From Persicaria tinctoria (Eukaryota > Streptophyta > Magnoliopsida > Caryophyllales > Polygonaceae), in assembly GCA_037127255.1 (NCBI GenBank), contig JBANSL010000013.1:62200688-62264687 (forward strand): a DNA stretch of 64,000 nt, given 5' to 3'. The notes beneath the pieces were generated by a model. The model made no database searches. It was not told the DNA's origin and saw nothing but the letters and a program-made list of their open reading frames with translations. The first letter of the stretch is position 1, and each line of letters begins with the position of its first letter. This document shows, piece after piece, positions 1-11,650 of this stretch. The translations under genes and the position numbers were made by a program.

Positions 1-1612
1 CTGATGATCATGTCTTTTCAGATTTTCCTCCTACCTAATTCCAACAGGAAGAGGTACTTCCACGGCGCTCTCAAGCCCATCAAGCGTTGCTCCATCTTTA
101 GTAAGCACCACATCATCCCTTTTTAAATTCATTACAGAGTCCAAGATTATCTTTGTTAAAAATGATTAAATTAAAAAAATTACCTTAATTTGTTAACATA
201 GACTTAGCCTTCGTGTACAAACCATACCTGCCCTTTGTTCTTAGATCAACATGCTCTTTCCAATTAATTCAAAAATCAGTCATAAATATAAATAACAACA
301 GCCAAATTAGCTCATTCAAAAATCAGTCAAGAAAATTGAACCAGAATAACTGGATGACATACTTTTTGATAAGATGGAACACACTGAATTAAAATGGCTA
401 CATAATCAAGTAAGGAATGGGTTGAATGGGAAAATGGAGTTGATGCAAGGAAGAGGAAGCTGTGGGTTTACACCGAGTGTATATCTAGACTTTTCCTTAC
501 ACAAAAGATGGACATTTCATCCTCCAATTTAAGGTTGCACTTCTTTGGTATTTTGAAATTTGAAAACTATGTAATTGCCTAATGATATGGTTCATGTCAT
601 ACATGTTAAGATGCCACTTTACAATAAGTGCAACCCATTTGTGCAGTTCGTTGGAAAGTTAGTGATATTTACTGCAATTTTCCCAATGATTTATGTTAAG
701 TTCAACATTCACTTTTTATATTTTCCATTTTATAGCATATGGAAGCCCTTTGCTTATTAGTTCAGTGTGGTACCAAGCTACTCGAAGATACGTACATGGA
801 TATAGGGATTCAAAGTATTCCGTGTTACTACATCCCAGCCTTCAACATCCATTGAAGAACTGGCAAGATCGAAGGTCTAAGAAGTTAACAACAAGTACCT
901 TTGGCCAAGCCATTGGATTATTTCCTAAAAGGAGAGTTCAACTTTGGTTAGAGAAGCTTGAACTAGATGTTACCTTTCGGCCGAACCTTGCTATTTGTTG
1001 GGGCAATGTCAATGAAGGAGAAGCATTGAAGAGATACGAGTTCCTCACTGGGCATTGTGTTCCGGAACCACCGAAGTTTGTGGTCTATGATGAGGAAAAT
1101 CATAAAAACAATTGGTTGGCTGCGTCACCGGATCGACTTCTTGATTGGGAAAATGGAGGTGTTCTTGAGATCAAATGCCCTTGTGTCAAGCAAGATAACG
1201 ATAGGTACAGTGAAGTCGCACCATGGAAGCGAATACCGCTATATTACATGCCACAAGCACAAGGGTTAATGGAGATAACAAATAGGGAATGGATGGATTT
1301 TTATGTTTGGACTCTTAACGGATCTAGTTTGTTTAGAGTGCATCGTGATAAAGACTATTGGGGGAAAATAAAGGTTGCTCTATCGGATTTTTGGATGAAT
1401 CATGTGGTTCCTGCAAGGGAGATATGTGAAGAGTTGAAAAGAACAAAATCGATTGACCTAAATAATCTTGACCCGAGGTTATGCAAGCTACAACCAGAAG
1501 AAAGACATGAGTCATGTGTTGATATTGTTCGGGAAAGCAAACTTCTTGTTGACCGCTGCTCTGAATTGTTGTTTCTGGATGTTGAAAGAAAATGTCAATC
1601 TCCAAAATTGTA
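1..1612. repeat. Long direct repeat, left copy (pairs with 56150-57758)
   Basis: The sequence from base 1 matches the sequence from 56150 in the same orientation with a constant offset of 56149. No difference was seen by eye over about the first 1.5 kb, including a 635-base intron. Differences then cluster between about 1509 and 1612, after which similarity ends. The left limit is outside the window. This is a segmental duplication rather than a transposon; no terminal motifs are visible. Confidence 0.9.
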
Positions 1613-1634
1613 TACGGGTTGCAAGCCAAATTAG
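22..1634 (+). CDS. YqaJ/lambda-exonuclease-like nuclease, copy 1, 5' end outside window
   Basis: Two exons can be read: 22-100 and 736-1634, with a GTAAGC donor at 101 and a TTTTATAG acceptor. The frame is open across both. The product belongs to the PD-(D/E)XK superfamily, YqaJ/lambda-exo type, known in plants as restriction endonuclease type II-like proteins. Visible core elements in order are GNVNEGEA (Glu), AASPDRLL (catalytic Asp), VLEIKCP (E-x-K) and YMPQAQGLMEI (Gln). These are the expected metal-binding and catalytic positions of a DNA exonuclease. The role in the plant is not established by the sequence; organelle DNA maintenance is possible. The first exon or exons lie left of the window. 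The C-terminus (about the last 20 residues) differs from copy 2 at 56057-57771 although the preceding 1.5 kb looks identical. It may therefore be a functional variant or a gene cut at a duplication edge. Confidence 0.8.
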
Positions 1635-2040
1635 AATCGAACACAATTTTTTACAGCGAACAACATACAACTTTCTCAGCTAACTCCATGGACTCATATA
1701 CCACAAATGCATGCAACTGCACAAAATAGAACCATCCAAGGATTAGTTCACTTCAAATCACCAAAAGTGATTTTTATTTATTTATTTTAGGACCCAAATC
1801 AGTTGTATAATGTTTTTTTTGAAAAAGACCGGTTGGGATGTCTTATTTCAGCTAACTCCATGGACTCATATACCACAAGACCGGTTGGGTACCCTTCACC
1901 TGGATTGCAAGATCCAGGTACGGGTCGAGGTTTCAAATTCAATTTTAAGGTCAATAATAAAGAGGGGTTTCAAACCCTAAAGGTATCGTATGGCCGTTGG
2001 GTACCCTTCACCTGTCCTAGGGACTAACTCGTGAAATTCA
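1634..2040. repeat. Spacer with short direct repeats downstream of nuclease copy 1
   Basis: A roughly 30-base phrase containing CTAACTCCATGGACTCATAT occurs at about 1676-1706 and again at about 1850-1880. Variants of GACCGGTTGGG and of GGGTACCCTTCACCTG also recur within 200 bases. This indicates local slippage or an old small insertion with duplicated flanks. No convincing coding frame was found. Confidence 0.5.
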
Positions 2041-4880
2041 TTTCAAACGGAAGCAAGGCGGAAGCAAAATTAAGATACAAAGCGCCACGGCAGAGCCGGG
2101 TCAAACCAAAACATAAGTGGATGATTGCTAATTATACCACGTTAGAGAATTAGTCAGGTTCTTCGATTCGCCAAAGGATTCCCCGTCACAGAAGCAAGGA
2201 GCAAACAAGGAGCGGTACCTAACACTATCCACGAAGTCAGGCCCGGTAATCGCCTGCGGGTCCTCTGACCGCACTGAGGCCATATAACATGCCTATACAT
2301 AGATAAAAGGATGACTAATGCAGTACAGGATTTAAATCACATAAGCATGCTTGACAAATATAATAATATGCATAAAGCTGCAAAGGCCCAAGACAATGCG
2401 AAGTGGCATATCCCACTCCTACTCCGCCCCCTTTTTCATGAGCGGACCTAGCCAGTACGGTACCCATTTCATTGTGGTGGTGCACGGACCACGGAATCAT
2501 AGCATGCTCAACATCATAACTCGTCACATCATAACATCTCTTACCCGATGGTGCTGGGCTATCAAATCATACTCATATCGACTCGATCGACTCAGGGCAC
2601 CCGATGAGGTTGGACTACCCTATGACCCTAGAAAAGACTCTAGGACTATCACAGATAACGGCCGTTCTGTTTCAAACACACATAGTAACCACATGCTCAA
2701 CTCAATGCAATCCTGGCATGATACTACATGGCATGCTTTAATATGCAACAAAACTACACTTACCTGAAGATGCAGAACAACAAGATAACACAAGCAAGGG
2801 CCCAAATGCAAGTCCAACGCAATCCAAAAGCAATATACACCTATCATCAAGCCATTTCCATACGCTACCGGTCCATCATTCATACACACGAACTCCAAGT
2901 TCTCCACATGCTCAAAACCAACCGATAGTAAAACTGTTTTCTAAAACCTTTCCGATATGATCAACATCAACCAAAATCATTTACTTCCAATCAACCCCAT
3001 CGATAAAAGCATATAAACCATATTTTCCAAACTCATTTCCCAAAGTTTTCCAAACTCTTAAATATCAAGTTAAGTCAACTCATATTCAAAACATTTTCTC
3101 AAATCATAATTGGCCAAAACCCATTTATAAACATTAAATCTTTAATCAACTTGTAAATTTATACAATTAAATAATTCCGGCATGTTTATTATTTCGAAAT
3201 CATTATAGAATCAAGTCCGGCATTTAGTCACAAAATAATTCTATTTTCACAACCATATTTATAAATCAAAACCCATGTTTCATTTCAAATCTCCCAAAAT
3301 CACAAATTAAAACATCACTAAATAAATATTCCAAATAATGTTATTTTCCAAATACTTTTATAATATATAAAATTCAAGAAATATAATATTTCCCAAAGAA
3401 ATAACCGGATAATATAAGGATATAACAACTAACACACATTATCATATTTATATAACAAAATGACACAACAATTAACAATAAACATTTATAAACAAAACCC
3501 AGTAGCCCAACACCCAGAAGGGAACCCGAATCCAAGCCCAGAGGCCAGCCCATACCCGGACACAGAGATCCAAAACTGAAGAAGGACCCGACCCGATTCT
3601 CTTAACCCGGAAGAAAAGGGAACAAAGCAAGTCCAGACCCGTATCCGAGAGGCAGAGGTCCAGAAAATAGGCCCAGAACCAAAAGAAAGAAAGAAGAGGG
3701 GTCTGCCTCTCCTTCAAGACACAGCTCCGCAACGACGACGGAGAACGGAAGGAAAAGAAGAAGACGCTCGGCCTACCGGCGGCCTTTTCCGACGCAACTT
3801 CACCCAGAGGTCCGACACAAGATTCCGACCACACACAGGACAAAAGGAGCAAAACGCGAGTGAAGGAGAGGGAGAAATAGAGAGATTACCGAGGTTGAAT
3901 CCTTCGCCGGAAAACGTCCATGGAAGTCGATTGAGCTTCGTCGGAGGCGAAATCCAAGCGAGCTTTGCCTGGATCGAGAATAGAGATCAAAAGGTGCGAT
4001 TCTATTGTGGTTTAGAGCGGAAGGGGGAGGAACAACCTTACCGGACTCTAATCGGAACAACAGGGGAAGCGAGGAGCGAGGGCGGCGCAGCGGAGCCTCC
4101 GGCGTGCTTCTGGGCGGACTAGGCTCGTTCTCGTTCTACGGGGAGCTTCTGCTGTTGCTCGGACACGAAGGAGGAGGAAGAGGCTGTTTGGGAACGGTGG
4201 AGGAGGAGTCACTGAAGCTTGGCTGCTCTTCGAACGAAGAACAGGCGCTCGGCGAGGAAGAGAGGAAGAAGATGACCCGGTGGCTGTTGCGACTGCTCTC
4301 GGAATCAGAGAATCGCTGGGTTTTCTGGTTTGTTCAGGGATGAAACAGTGAGAGAGGGAGGACTGTTCCACTGAGTGTTTTGGTGGAAGGCAGTGTGAGA
4401 GTGAGGGTGAGGCAGAGGGGGATTTATGAGATGGGCACAAAACAACAAATGGCTAGCTGTAGGGTGCAAGGGTAGAGGGAATCTCCCTCAACGGAAGTCT
4501 CAGATGAGAGAGAGAGTAAAGAAAAAGGAAAGGTAACACAATTTAAGAATGATCCCCAACAATACCAATTCAAATTCCGACGCTCGATCCCAATCCCGAC
4601 ACTAGAAAATTTAAATTGAATTTTCTAATCAATTTCAAGATAATTGAAATTAAATTAATTTTTTATCAAACTCGGAGCTCGAAAGCAGAATCAAATTCTG
4701 TCAAAATCAAAATTCTAAAACGATGCCGGAAGAATTTTAAAATCGAAACTTGGTGCTCGATGACGAGTTTTCTCCGACTTTTATAAACAATATACACTTA
4801 ATTAAAATTATAGTAAAATAATATTATATATAGAATATATTCGGCCTTTACACATAAAACCAAGCCTCTAAATCAACACA
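2040..4880 (-). repeat. Repeat-like mosaic region, possibly a long retrotransposon LTR
   Basis: This stretch has no recognisable gene. It alternates AT-rich blocks (2940-3470, 4540-4880) with a GC-rich, purine-skewed block (3480-4440). Read on the minus strand, the GC-rich block is rich in CT and resembles an untranslated leader. Open frames in it are rich in Ser, Pro and Arg and match nothing recognised. The size and make-up resemble long plant Gypsy LTRs read on the minus strand. No primer binding site, polypurine tract or second LTR was found, so the call is tentative. Confidence 0.3.
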
Positions 4881-4899
4881 AAACAAGCAGAATAGAGTT

Positions 4900-5096
4900 T
4901 GCACTTAAGCAACTTTATTTGTGAATTTTATCTATACTAAGTTGTAATTGAAGCATTAAAAAATATCATGGTGTAACTGAAGCATTACAAAATAGCATAC
5001 AACAGATATTTAAGCAACTTTATTTGTGATTTTAGCATTAAAAAATATCATGGTGCAACTGAAGCATTACAAATAGCATACAACAGAGGAGAAAAT
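4900..5096. repeat. Imperfect tandem duplication of about 100 bases
   Basis: Two adjacent copies share TTAAGCAACTTTATTTGTGA, AAAAAATATCATGGTG and TAGCATACAACAGA, at roughly 4905-5008 and 5009-5096. They differ by small indels. No coding potential was seen. The stretch 5097-5328 beside it is AT-rich and holds nothing recognised. Confidence 0.7.
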
Positions 5097-5639
5097 CATA
5101 ATCCACATAATATTCTTCACAAAATCAAGCAAAATGCCTTGACATATATGTGTCCTTTCAGGATAGCAAAATTACCTTATGAAGCATGTTGTCCACTTTT
5201 GGTTGTCTAGATGTTAGAGGAGCTCTAGTGTTCATAGTTTGTGGTTGACAACTACGAATAGACTTCACACTAAAAGAACTATTTAGATTAATTAATAGCT
5301 AAAAGCTACTACAGATTTTTAAACACATCTATAATATAACAAGAAAAGTTGTGTGCAAGACTTATAAATGCGTACCCAATAAATAACTATCCGATTATGC
5401 AAAATCGGTTATCCGATCGTAGTTTCAGAAAATTGATCACAATTTACGCTTCATAAATGCACCTAGCCGTTTCCGCTACCTAATATAACAAATTAGCCTT
5501 TTCATGAACTGATTGTTTGTGTCCTGTACAGTTAATTCATAGAATTTATTATAGCCTTTTCATAAGCCGATGGTTTTTTTCCTCCTCCCTGTAATATAGG
5601 GGTTCCTTCATGTGTAGGTTTTCACCCGGAGTAAGTAGA

Positions 5640-7020
5640 AAGCCGCAGTAGGTTTTTCAAATTCAAGGTCGCCTGGGGCGAGAGAAGCTATCGAGACCAG
5701 CAGAGCAGGGGCGACTGGCGAAGCGCGAGGGTTGCTCCGGGCGAGGGCTGCTGCGTTGCTGCGTCGCTGCGTCGGCGCCGCTACTACCCCTAGCTTCGCA
5801 GGTGTTACTGCGGCCGAAGGCGAAGACCGCGAGACATAACAGTAAGTTTCTCCTATTTTAGGCCTGATCTTTTGTCAATACTTCAATTAATTCGAGATTA
5901 TTGAATTGATTTTGTTGAATTGTTAAATTGATTTTGGAAATTGAAGTAGATTTGTTCGATTAGGGTTTGTGATATGAATATGGGGTTTCAAGGTTTTTTT
6001 TTTTTTTGAGGAAGGGGCTTTTCAGTTTTTAGCATCCCACGTTTTGAAATTGTAATCAAAGTGGGCAGCTTGATTTGCCCCTCTTCTAATAAAATTCCAG
6101 CCCCTTATATCAAAGCTTTCAGCGATCATCAAACACTCCTCAACTATGCTTCCAGTTTCGCTGAAATTAGGGACCCTCCGTCGCAGCCTGGCGCTCAACG
6201 CTTGGCAATCCGTTTCGACCTCGATCACCTGGATACCACTCCCCCTCAGCGACTCGAGAGCCCACCACACTGCCTCTGCTTCAACGGGTTTCAGGGTTTG
6301 TGTGCTCCTATTCTTTCTATTGTTTATCAATCATAATTTAAAATTTTATGACTGTGTCATAGTTATTTTTCTAATTTTTTTTTTCTTATCTTTTGTTTTG
6401 CGGATAAGTTGGGAAGAGATATATATATCTAATTCCCTCGATCATTCGATAACCCATAATAATTTTTTTGTTCCCTCTTCGATCTTTCATATTTTAGTTA
6501 ATCAATTTGTTTGTTGTTTTAGATATATATCCTTTCTCATATTTAGCAGTTGGCCCTGTCTTCCAAGTCCAAGTAAGTACACTTCGTCTCTATGCCTTTA
6601 AACCGTTCTCTGTCAGTTAGATCACATGATCTCTTTTGGATTTCTCTGAATTATCTTGCATTTTTATCATTTCGCTGAATTTTTTTATTGTGGTAGTTTG
6701 ATTTGTGTTGGATCTACTGTCTAATTTTCGGGTCAACTGGACGAAATTTGGATTTCAGTCTTTTTGTTTGCTTTATTTAGACATGGAAAATGCTGATCAA
6801 TTAACTTATAGAATTTGGATTATATAATCCCCACATAGTAGATGGCGTTGCAGTAAAAGTGTTTGTTGAAATGGCTCAATGAGGATGCAGGGCTCTTTGT
6901 GATTTGCAACCGTGGCTTATATTATGCTTTGAATTGATGGGCAGATCTGGTTTATCTTATACTCCGGGCAACAAGGCTACACCAGCAACCCCTAAGGCTT
7001 CGAAGGTTGGCAGAGCACCT
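5640..7020 (+). pseudogene. WEB/ICR-family coiled-coil protein, N-terminal fragment
   Basis: A GC-rich leader-like block (about 5640-5850) is followed by GTAAGTTT. A short exon at 6547-6572 ends in TCCAA before GTAAGT. The next exon starts after a CAG at 6944. Joined, the two encode LSSKSKSGLSYTP and then ATPATPKASKVGRAP. This matches the conserved N-terminus of plant WEB1-type and ROP-interactor (ICR) coiled-coil proteins, whose signature is SKSGLS-TP...PATP..SK. No ATG is seen at the expected place, and the coiled-coil body is absent after about 7020. It is a 5' gene fragment, perhaps captured by the surrounding candidate Helitron. The intron contains a LINE fragment. Confidence 0.5.
5993..6300 (-). 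mobile_element. 5'-truncated LINE fragment, RNase H domain (RVT_3)
   Basis: The minus strand encodes VEAEAVWWALE, IEVETDCQAL and RRGANQAAHF, in the order of the plant LINE RNase H domain (RVT_3). Catalytic Asp/Glu positions are visible, but the final Ala-Asp motif is degenerate. A T-run at about 5996-6008 marks the poly(A) tail in minus orientation. GGGTTTCAAGG at the left and GGGTTTCAGGG near 6287 look like an imperfect target-site duplication. This is a very short retroposed 3' end, sitting in the intron of the WEB-like fragment. Confidence 0.65.
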
Positions 7021-7218
7021 AAATTCCTTTATTTTATCAATTTAAAATTTTAATTTGTATTTTATTGAATTAAAAATAATAGTTATCTTTCATCTTCCCC
7101 ATGTTTATTTATTAATTTAACTTATTATGTATCGGTTACTCTTCTCTTCAAATTCTCGAGTAATAAATTATAGGAGTTATGAGTTGTTATAAATAAAAAA
7201 TTTATGAGTTAAACTAAT

Positions 7219-7945
7219 TTATGAGTTGTTTGCTAGGTTGAGAGTGCTCAAAGATTGCTCACTGGCCTCGAAACAAGGCAAAGCACCCGAAACAAAATTC
7301 GCAGCAAGGCTAAGAAAAACCAAAGGCCGGTAAAACTCCCTCAACCCTACTTGCAGGCCATTATTAGAGAGGTCCAAGTACTTGAGTGACTCCAAGTAGA
7401 ACAAGCTCTCAGGTATCTCTCCTCAAAATGAATTCGAACCCAAATCAATCCGCGCGAGAATCCTCGAGAAATTGCCAATCCAGGGGGGCAAATTCCCACC
7501 CAAATACCCATTCTCATTCAAAACAAGCTCCCTCAACCGCCTCGATCTCATAATTGAAACTGGAAGGGGACCTGTCAGGTCGTTATGGCTAAGATCCAAA
7601 GTCTTCAAGGCCAAAAGACTCCCCAAACAAGCAGGAATCTTGGAACTAAAGTTGTTATGAGACAAAACAAGACTCAAGAAATGAAAGGTTACACAAGCTA
7701 GAAGCAATCCCACCTGACAAGCTCATGCAGCCAAGGTTCAATGAGATAACCCGGCCGAAGCCGCCCTCATCACAGGTGACACCGCCCCAATTGCTGCAGT
7801 TGGAGCTTACCCATGTGGCCAAACCAGCAGTCGGGCCAATCAACTTGGATTTGATCACCAAAAGTGAATTCCTGTCTTGTGGGTGAAGCTCAACAGCAAC
7901 AGCACAAGGGGTTTTAACACACACCACCAGTACCAGTAAGAACAT
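7219..7945 (-). pseudogene. CLV2-like: CLAVATA2-like LRR receptor protein, 5' fragment with frameshifts
   Basis: The start near 7945 encodes a hydrophobic signal segment, then the N-terminal LRR cap with LHPQDRNSLLVIKSKL and SNCSNWGGVTCDE. LRR units follow in two further frames (LSHNNFSSKIPACLGSL, LDLSHNDLTGPLPVSI, then KYLDLSNNGL and LSLAANFVSGALPCF). Order and spacing match the first third of CLAVATA2, the receptor-like protein of shoot meristem signalling. Frameshifts occur near 7680 and 7410, and the sequence stops at about 7219. The rest of the LRR domain and the membrane anchor are missing. It is non-functional. Any LRR-RLP could look similar, but the run of matching phrases favours CLV2. 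Confidence 0.75.
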
Positions 7946-8246
7946 GATGAATACGAGAATCTTCCATTAAACTAATCTTCTATTAAAAAAAATTATGAGT
8001 TAATTCATAGTTATTTTTATTTTTGCTATGTTTTGATACCATTTGGAGTAAGGGGAATACGATGAATACGAGAATCTAACTAAGAGGCAGATAACAAGAA
8101 TGTAATTTAATTTTATTGTTTTGTATTATTTTATTTTCAGCTATTTAATAACATTTTTTTATATTCCATTAAATGTTTGAGCATGATAGAGATTTATCAA
8201 GAATATAAATAATTTGAATAAATATATTAAAAACAAATGAAAAACG

Positions 8247-8247
8247 C

Positions 8248-8287
<40 letters not shown>
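8247..8287. repeat. (AT)n microsatellite
   Basis: About 36 bases of alternating A and T inside AT-rich DNA, within the candidate Helitron. Confidence 0.9.
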
Positions 8288-8289
<2 letters not shown>

Positions 8290-8443
8290 CTTAAACGCAC
8301 AACAATATGTGATCCTAACGCCTAACAATTACAACAAAAATACACACAAGTATTTGATCGTTAATAAGAACCAAACATATATAATTTTAATATGTTAAGA
8401 TTCAATTTTATTGAACCATGCCCCGCACGGGTATGCTCACTAG

Positions 8444-8940
8444 TAATTATTGAAAAGGAGTATTCCTGTTACATGGTAATTAAGGATCCGGTGGAGTTGA
8501 TAGGATACCTATAGAAATTTATTAATCCTAAAAAATAAATTTAAAAAATGGCTAAACTAATTTAAATGTAAACCACTTATTTAGAATTGAATGGTTAAGA
8601 TGTAACCAATATTTACATAAAGTTATTTTTTTTACCGACGCTATGAGATCTAAAGTGAAATCCACAAGTATAGAGAGTTCATCTCCATCAACAAGTGTAG
8701 TGTAGAGGCTATCTTGCATATATTCTACTACATAAGTGTAATTTAACATTGGGTAATAACTCATGTCCTAAAAAAATCGACATTGATGTGGGTGATGTTA
8801 AAACTCAAAACTATATAAGAGCGATCAAAACCTGATGACTTTGTTATTTTATAGTATCAGTTATATATTTTGATTAACATTGGTTTGTAGCCGATGTTTA
8901 ATGAAATATTTGTAGTTTTTTTGTTGTTGATTATTATAGT
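8444..8940. other. AT-rich stretch with nothing recognised
   Basis: Only short open frames without domain similarity are present. No inverted repeats or element ends were recognised between the Helitron right end and the tRNA-like block. Confidence 0.5.
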
Positions 8941-9005
8941 AGTATCTGCGAGATTTGAATCCGCATCTTTGTGTTTAAGCACATCGCTCTACCATTTGAG
9001 GTAAT
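8920..9005 (-). mobile_element. tRNA-derived SINE-like fragment
   Basis: On the minus strand a box A-like TGGTAGAGCGATG (8983-8995) is followed by a box B-like GGATTCAAATCTC (8950-8962) at tRNA spacing. A short A-rich tail lies further downstream (8915-8930). It does not form a convincing tRNA cloverleaf, so a SINE head is more likely than a tRNA gene. Confidence 0.45.
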
Positions 9006-9057
9006 AGGATTAAATAAAACATTAGTATAATATTAGTATAATTCTGTTTTTAGATTT

Positions 9058-9475
9058 ATGTTAAAATCTATTTTTTCAGATTTCTATTTTACAGCTTATT
9101 TTGGATTTCTGCAATTTCTATTCATAAAAATCTGTTTTTTCAGATTTCTATTTTACAGCCTATTTCAGATTTCTGTAATTTCTATTCATAAAAATCTGTT
9201 TTTTCAGATTTCTATTTTACAACTTATTTCAGGTTTCTGTAAAAACAGATTTCTATTTAGAAAAATCTGTTTTTTTTTTTTTCATATTTCAACCAAATTT
9301 CTATTTTACAGCTTCTGTTGATTTCTATTTTACAACTTATTTCAGGTTTCTGTAAAAACAGATTTCTATTCATAAAAATCTGTTTTTTTTTCATATTTCA
9401 ACCAAATTTCTATTTTACAGCTTCTTTTTTTTTTTTTTTTTTTTTTTACAGTTTTCTATTTTACAGCCTCTGAAG
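9058..9475. repeat. Minisatellite of about 60-base units
   Basis: Units containing CAGATTTCTATTTTACAG and TCATAAAAATCTGTTTT recur about five to six times, with a period near 62 bases at the left and longer rearranged units at the right. T-runs separate some units. The only open frame across it is Phe-rich and is a composition artefact. The next stretch, 9476-9980, is AT-rich with scattered TATAGCAGATTG words and no gene. Confidence 0.85.
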
Positions 9476-9984
9476 TTTTAAATATAGCAGATTGCAAAAA
9501 ATATACTGCAGCAAACACAAGTGTGTAAACAAAATTGGAATCTACCGCAGCAAGTTGGGTTTAAAATTCAGATTTCTAAAGCTGGAGACACTGCAGCTAG
9601 TTTAGTTCAAATTCAGGTTCAATCAATCATCAGTGTGTAAAAAAGTCGAGCTAAATGTGTCTCCACTTCTTTTATTAATTGAAAAATACACCAGTTGGAA
9701 TGTGTATCTGTTTTTGGAGTCACTGAATAATATAAGCATAAGCAAACATTTGTATTGATTGAAATTATAAATATAACTTAGCATATAGCATAAACCTGTC
9801 CAGATTCTGAATTTTTACAACTTCTGAATGTTTATGGATTTTGAATTCAGATTGAAAGCAGCTCATTGCAAGTTTTAAATAAAGCAGATTGCTTCAACCA
9901 AAATATTAGCAGCATGTTTTAAATATAGCAGAAAAATATAGCAGATTGAAAGCTATCTAATAATCACCATAAGTTGGAATCCTT

Positions 9985-10957
9985 TCAAATTCGGAAAGAG
10001 TGCGAAGACACATAGGTAATTCTGGCTTGTGCCCCATTTGCCATAACATTAGCAAATTCTTTATACATCTTTTCCGGGACTGTGTAGTTGTGAAGATGTT
10101 TTGGTTGTAGGTTGAAGGCGCAGAATGGGAGGAAGAATTCTTCTCCCCCGTTCGCTGCGTGGGTCAGAAGGAACATTTCCTCGGTCACGGCTGGTCCGAA
10201 GGGAATGCACTGGAGAGATTTCTTTGCCGTGGTGCTCTGGAAAATTTGGAACAGAAGGAATGAGATGGTGTTCAAAGGTGATACAACCCAGACGATCACA
10301 CCGGAGAGCTGCTGGAAAATCCTCGAAGAGTGCTCTGCTGCGAAGGCGCACCTGCTAGGGACGAAGGAGACGAAGGAAAGAACACCCATGGCTGTCAGCT
10401 GAAGACCGCCGGAAGGGGGATGGGTCAAATTGAATTCTGACGAGGCGGTTAAAACTGATGGGTCTGCAACGGCAGGAGGAGCCATCCGGAATGAGAAGGG
10501 GGAGTGGATGACGGGGTTCGTCTACAACATTGGAAATTGCCGAGTGGTGGCTGCAGAGCTTTGGGGCATCGCAAAAGGGCTTGAGATAGCGTGGAACAAT
10601 GGTTTCAGGAAGGTGATATGCGAAGTAGAATAGCCCTCAACCTAGTTTTAAAGTTGGTGATGCTGACACATCCGTGTTCTAGCCTGGCGATCATTTGCCA
10701 AGGCTTCCGTAGTAGAGATTGGGACGTTCAGTTCCGTCACGTGTTCTGGAAAGCTAACCGCCTAGCGGATGCGTTAGCTAAGTTTGCATTTTCCTTTCCA
10801 GTTGGTCTCCTGAGTGAGTGGCGCAGTTTGTAAAGGATGATGCCGAAGGGGTGGAAACACCTCGTGGGCATAGGACATGATGGACTTCAGGCTGTTTTGG
10901 ATAAAGAACTCCTCTCTTGGAGTAGGGCTTAGCCCTTTTTCCGACCAACAAAAATAC
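9985..10957 (+). mobile_element. 3' fragment of an L1-type LINE (zf-RVT and RNase H)
   Basis: The + strand reads RRHIGNSGLCPICHN and LFRDC (zf-RVT zinc-binding region), then LWKIWNRRNEMVFKG. The RNase H domain follows with WVKLNSDEAV, AAELWGIAKGLEIA and ANRLADALAK. One frame is kept until an in-frame TGA near 10400, and a frameshift occurs near 10632. The 3' UTR ends near CCGACCAACAAAAA at about 10957. The RNase H active-site Asp/Glu residues are mostly visible. The copy is 5' truncated and dead. It is only distantly similar to the LINEs at 23.5 and 46 kb, so it is another subfamily. Confidence 0.8.
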
Positions 10958-11459
10958 CATAAGTTCTGAATTGTTTAAAATGTAGCAGATAAATATTTTA
11001 ATCCAAATGGAAATCAGAAAAATGCATGTATAGCAGAGCAGATGGCAACACACAGTTGAGAAAAGGAAGAAACCTAAAAAAAACAGCAACTGAGCTAATC
11101 AAGCACTTTGTCAGAAGAAAGTTTTGCTTGCAATTTGTTTGGCTGCAACTAAAAACGACAGGAACAAGAAGTTGGAAATCAATTGCTACTAATGTTTATC
11201 TTCTTCTTTACATAGTACAGAAAACACAACTTCATCAAAATCCAAGAAATAAGTTATTTACATAGTACAAAAAACTCTATAGGTATAGTTGTTTGACAAC
11301 TTCATAGGATCTGGACTCCTCTCTAAATTTCCTATTCTTCAACAAGGCAAAAACCTTCCAATAAACCCACTTAGATGATATTTAAACTAACTGGTTACAT
11401 AAAATAGGATTTAATCCCTTTAAATTAACCCACTCCCTGTCTATGTTTGGGTCGCTTAC

Positions 11460-11650
11460 AAACCACTCAGCAGTTCCGGTTGCGATTTCAAAAGGGTAGC
11501 AAGCATGAAGTGACCCTCAACTTCCCTTCGCCTCTTCACCTTGGCGGCTAGGACTTCTTTCGAGACTTTAAGCAAAACAAGCCTCACTACCTTGCTCGTT
11601 TGTGTTCCTAATACTGCATCGCGTAGGGACAAGAGCCAAGGTGATCAATC
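11460..11650 (-). other. Unidentified C-terminal coding-like remnant
   Basis: The minus strand is open for about 60 codons ending at a TAA near 11460. It contains phrases such as LRDAVLGTQTSK and EVEGHFMLATLLKSQ. GC content is higher than in the surroundings, as for an exon. I do not recognise the family. The flanks 10960-11460 and 11650-12900 show only AT-rich DNA with a few repeated words, for example CCTAAGTGAACG at about 11771 and 12236. Confidence 0.3.

Larger units (their letters stand above)
5329..8443 (+). mobile_element. Candidate Helitron carrying host gene fragments
   Basis: The right end is Helitron-like: a short GC hairpin (ATGCCCCGCACGGGTAT), then CTAG at 8440-8443 followed by T. 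A candidate left end is TCTATAATATAAC at 5329, preceded by A, as expected for insertion between A and T. Inside lie a WEB/ICR-like N-terminal fragment and a broken CLAVATA2-like gene in opposite orientation, a content typical of gene-capturing Helitrons. No Rep/helicase is present, so it would be nonautonomous. The right end is fairly convincing; the left end is a guess. Confidence 0.4.

Noticed and set aside
693..735. Start of nuclease copy 1 at the ATG at 693
   Set aside because: That ATG lies in the intron; the acceptor at 735/736 and the upstream exon 22-100 give a better frame matching copy 2.
3472..4440. Long frames of 75-130 codons on both strands
   Set aside because: Ser/Pro/Arg/Gly-rich, overlapping on both strands in a GC-rich block, no recognised domain; more likely leader or LTR sequence.
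8940..9005. tRNA gene
   Set aside because: Box A and box B-like motifs are present but no acceptor stem or cloverleaf forms; a SINE-type fragment is more likely.
9058..9475. Regular repeats resembling a CRISPR-like array
   Set aside because: Units are adjacent and whole, without unique spacers of constant length; this is a plant minisatellite.
9985..10485. 166-codon open frame on the minus strand
   Set aside because: Shadow of the + strand LINE fragment, whose zinc-binding and RNase H motifs are clear.
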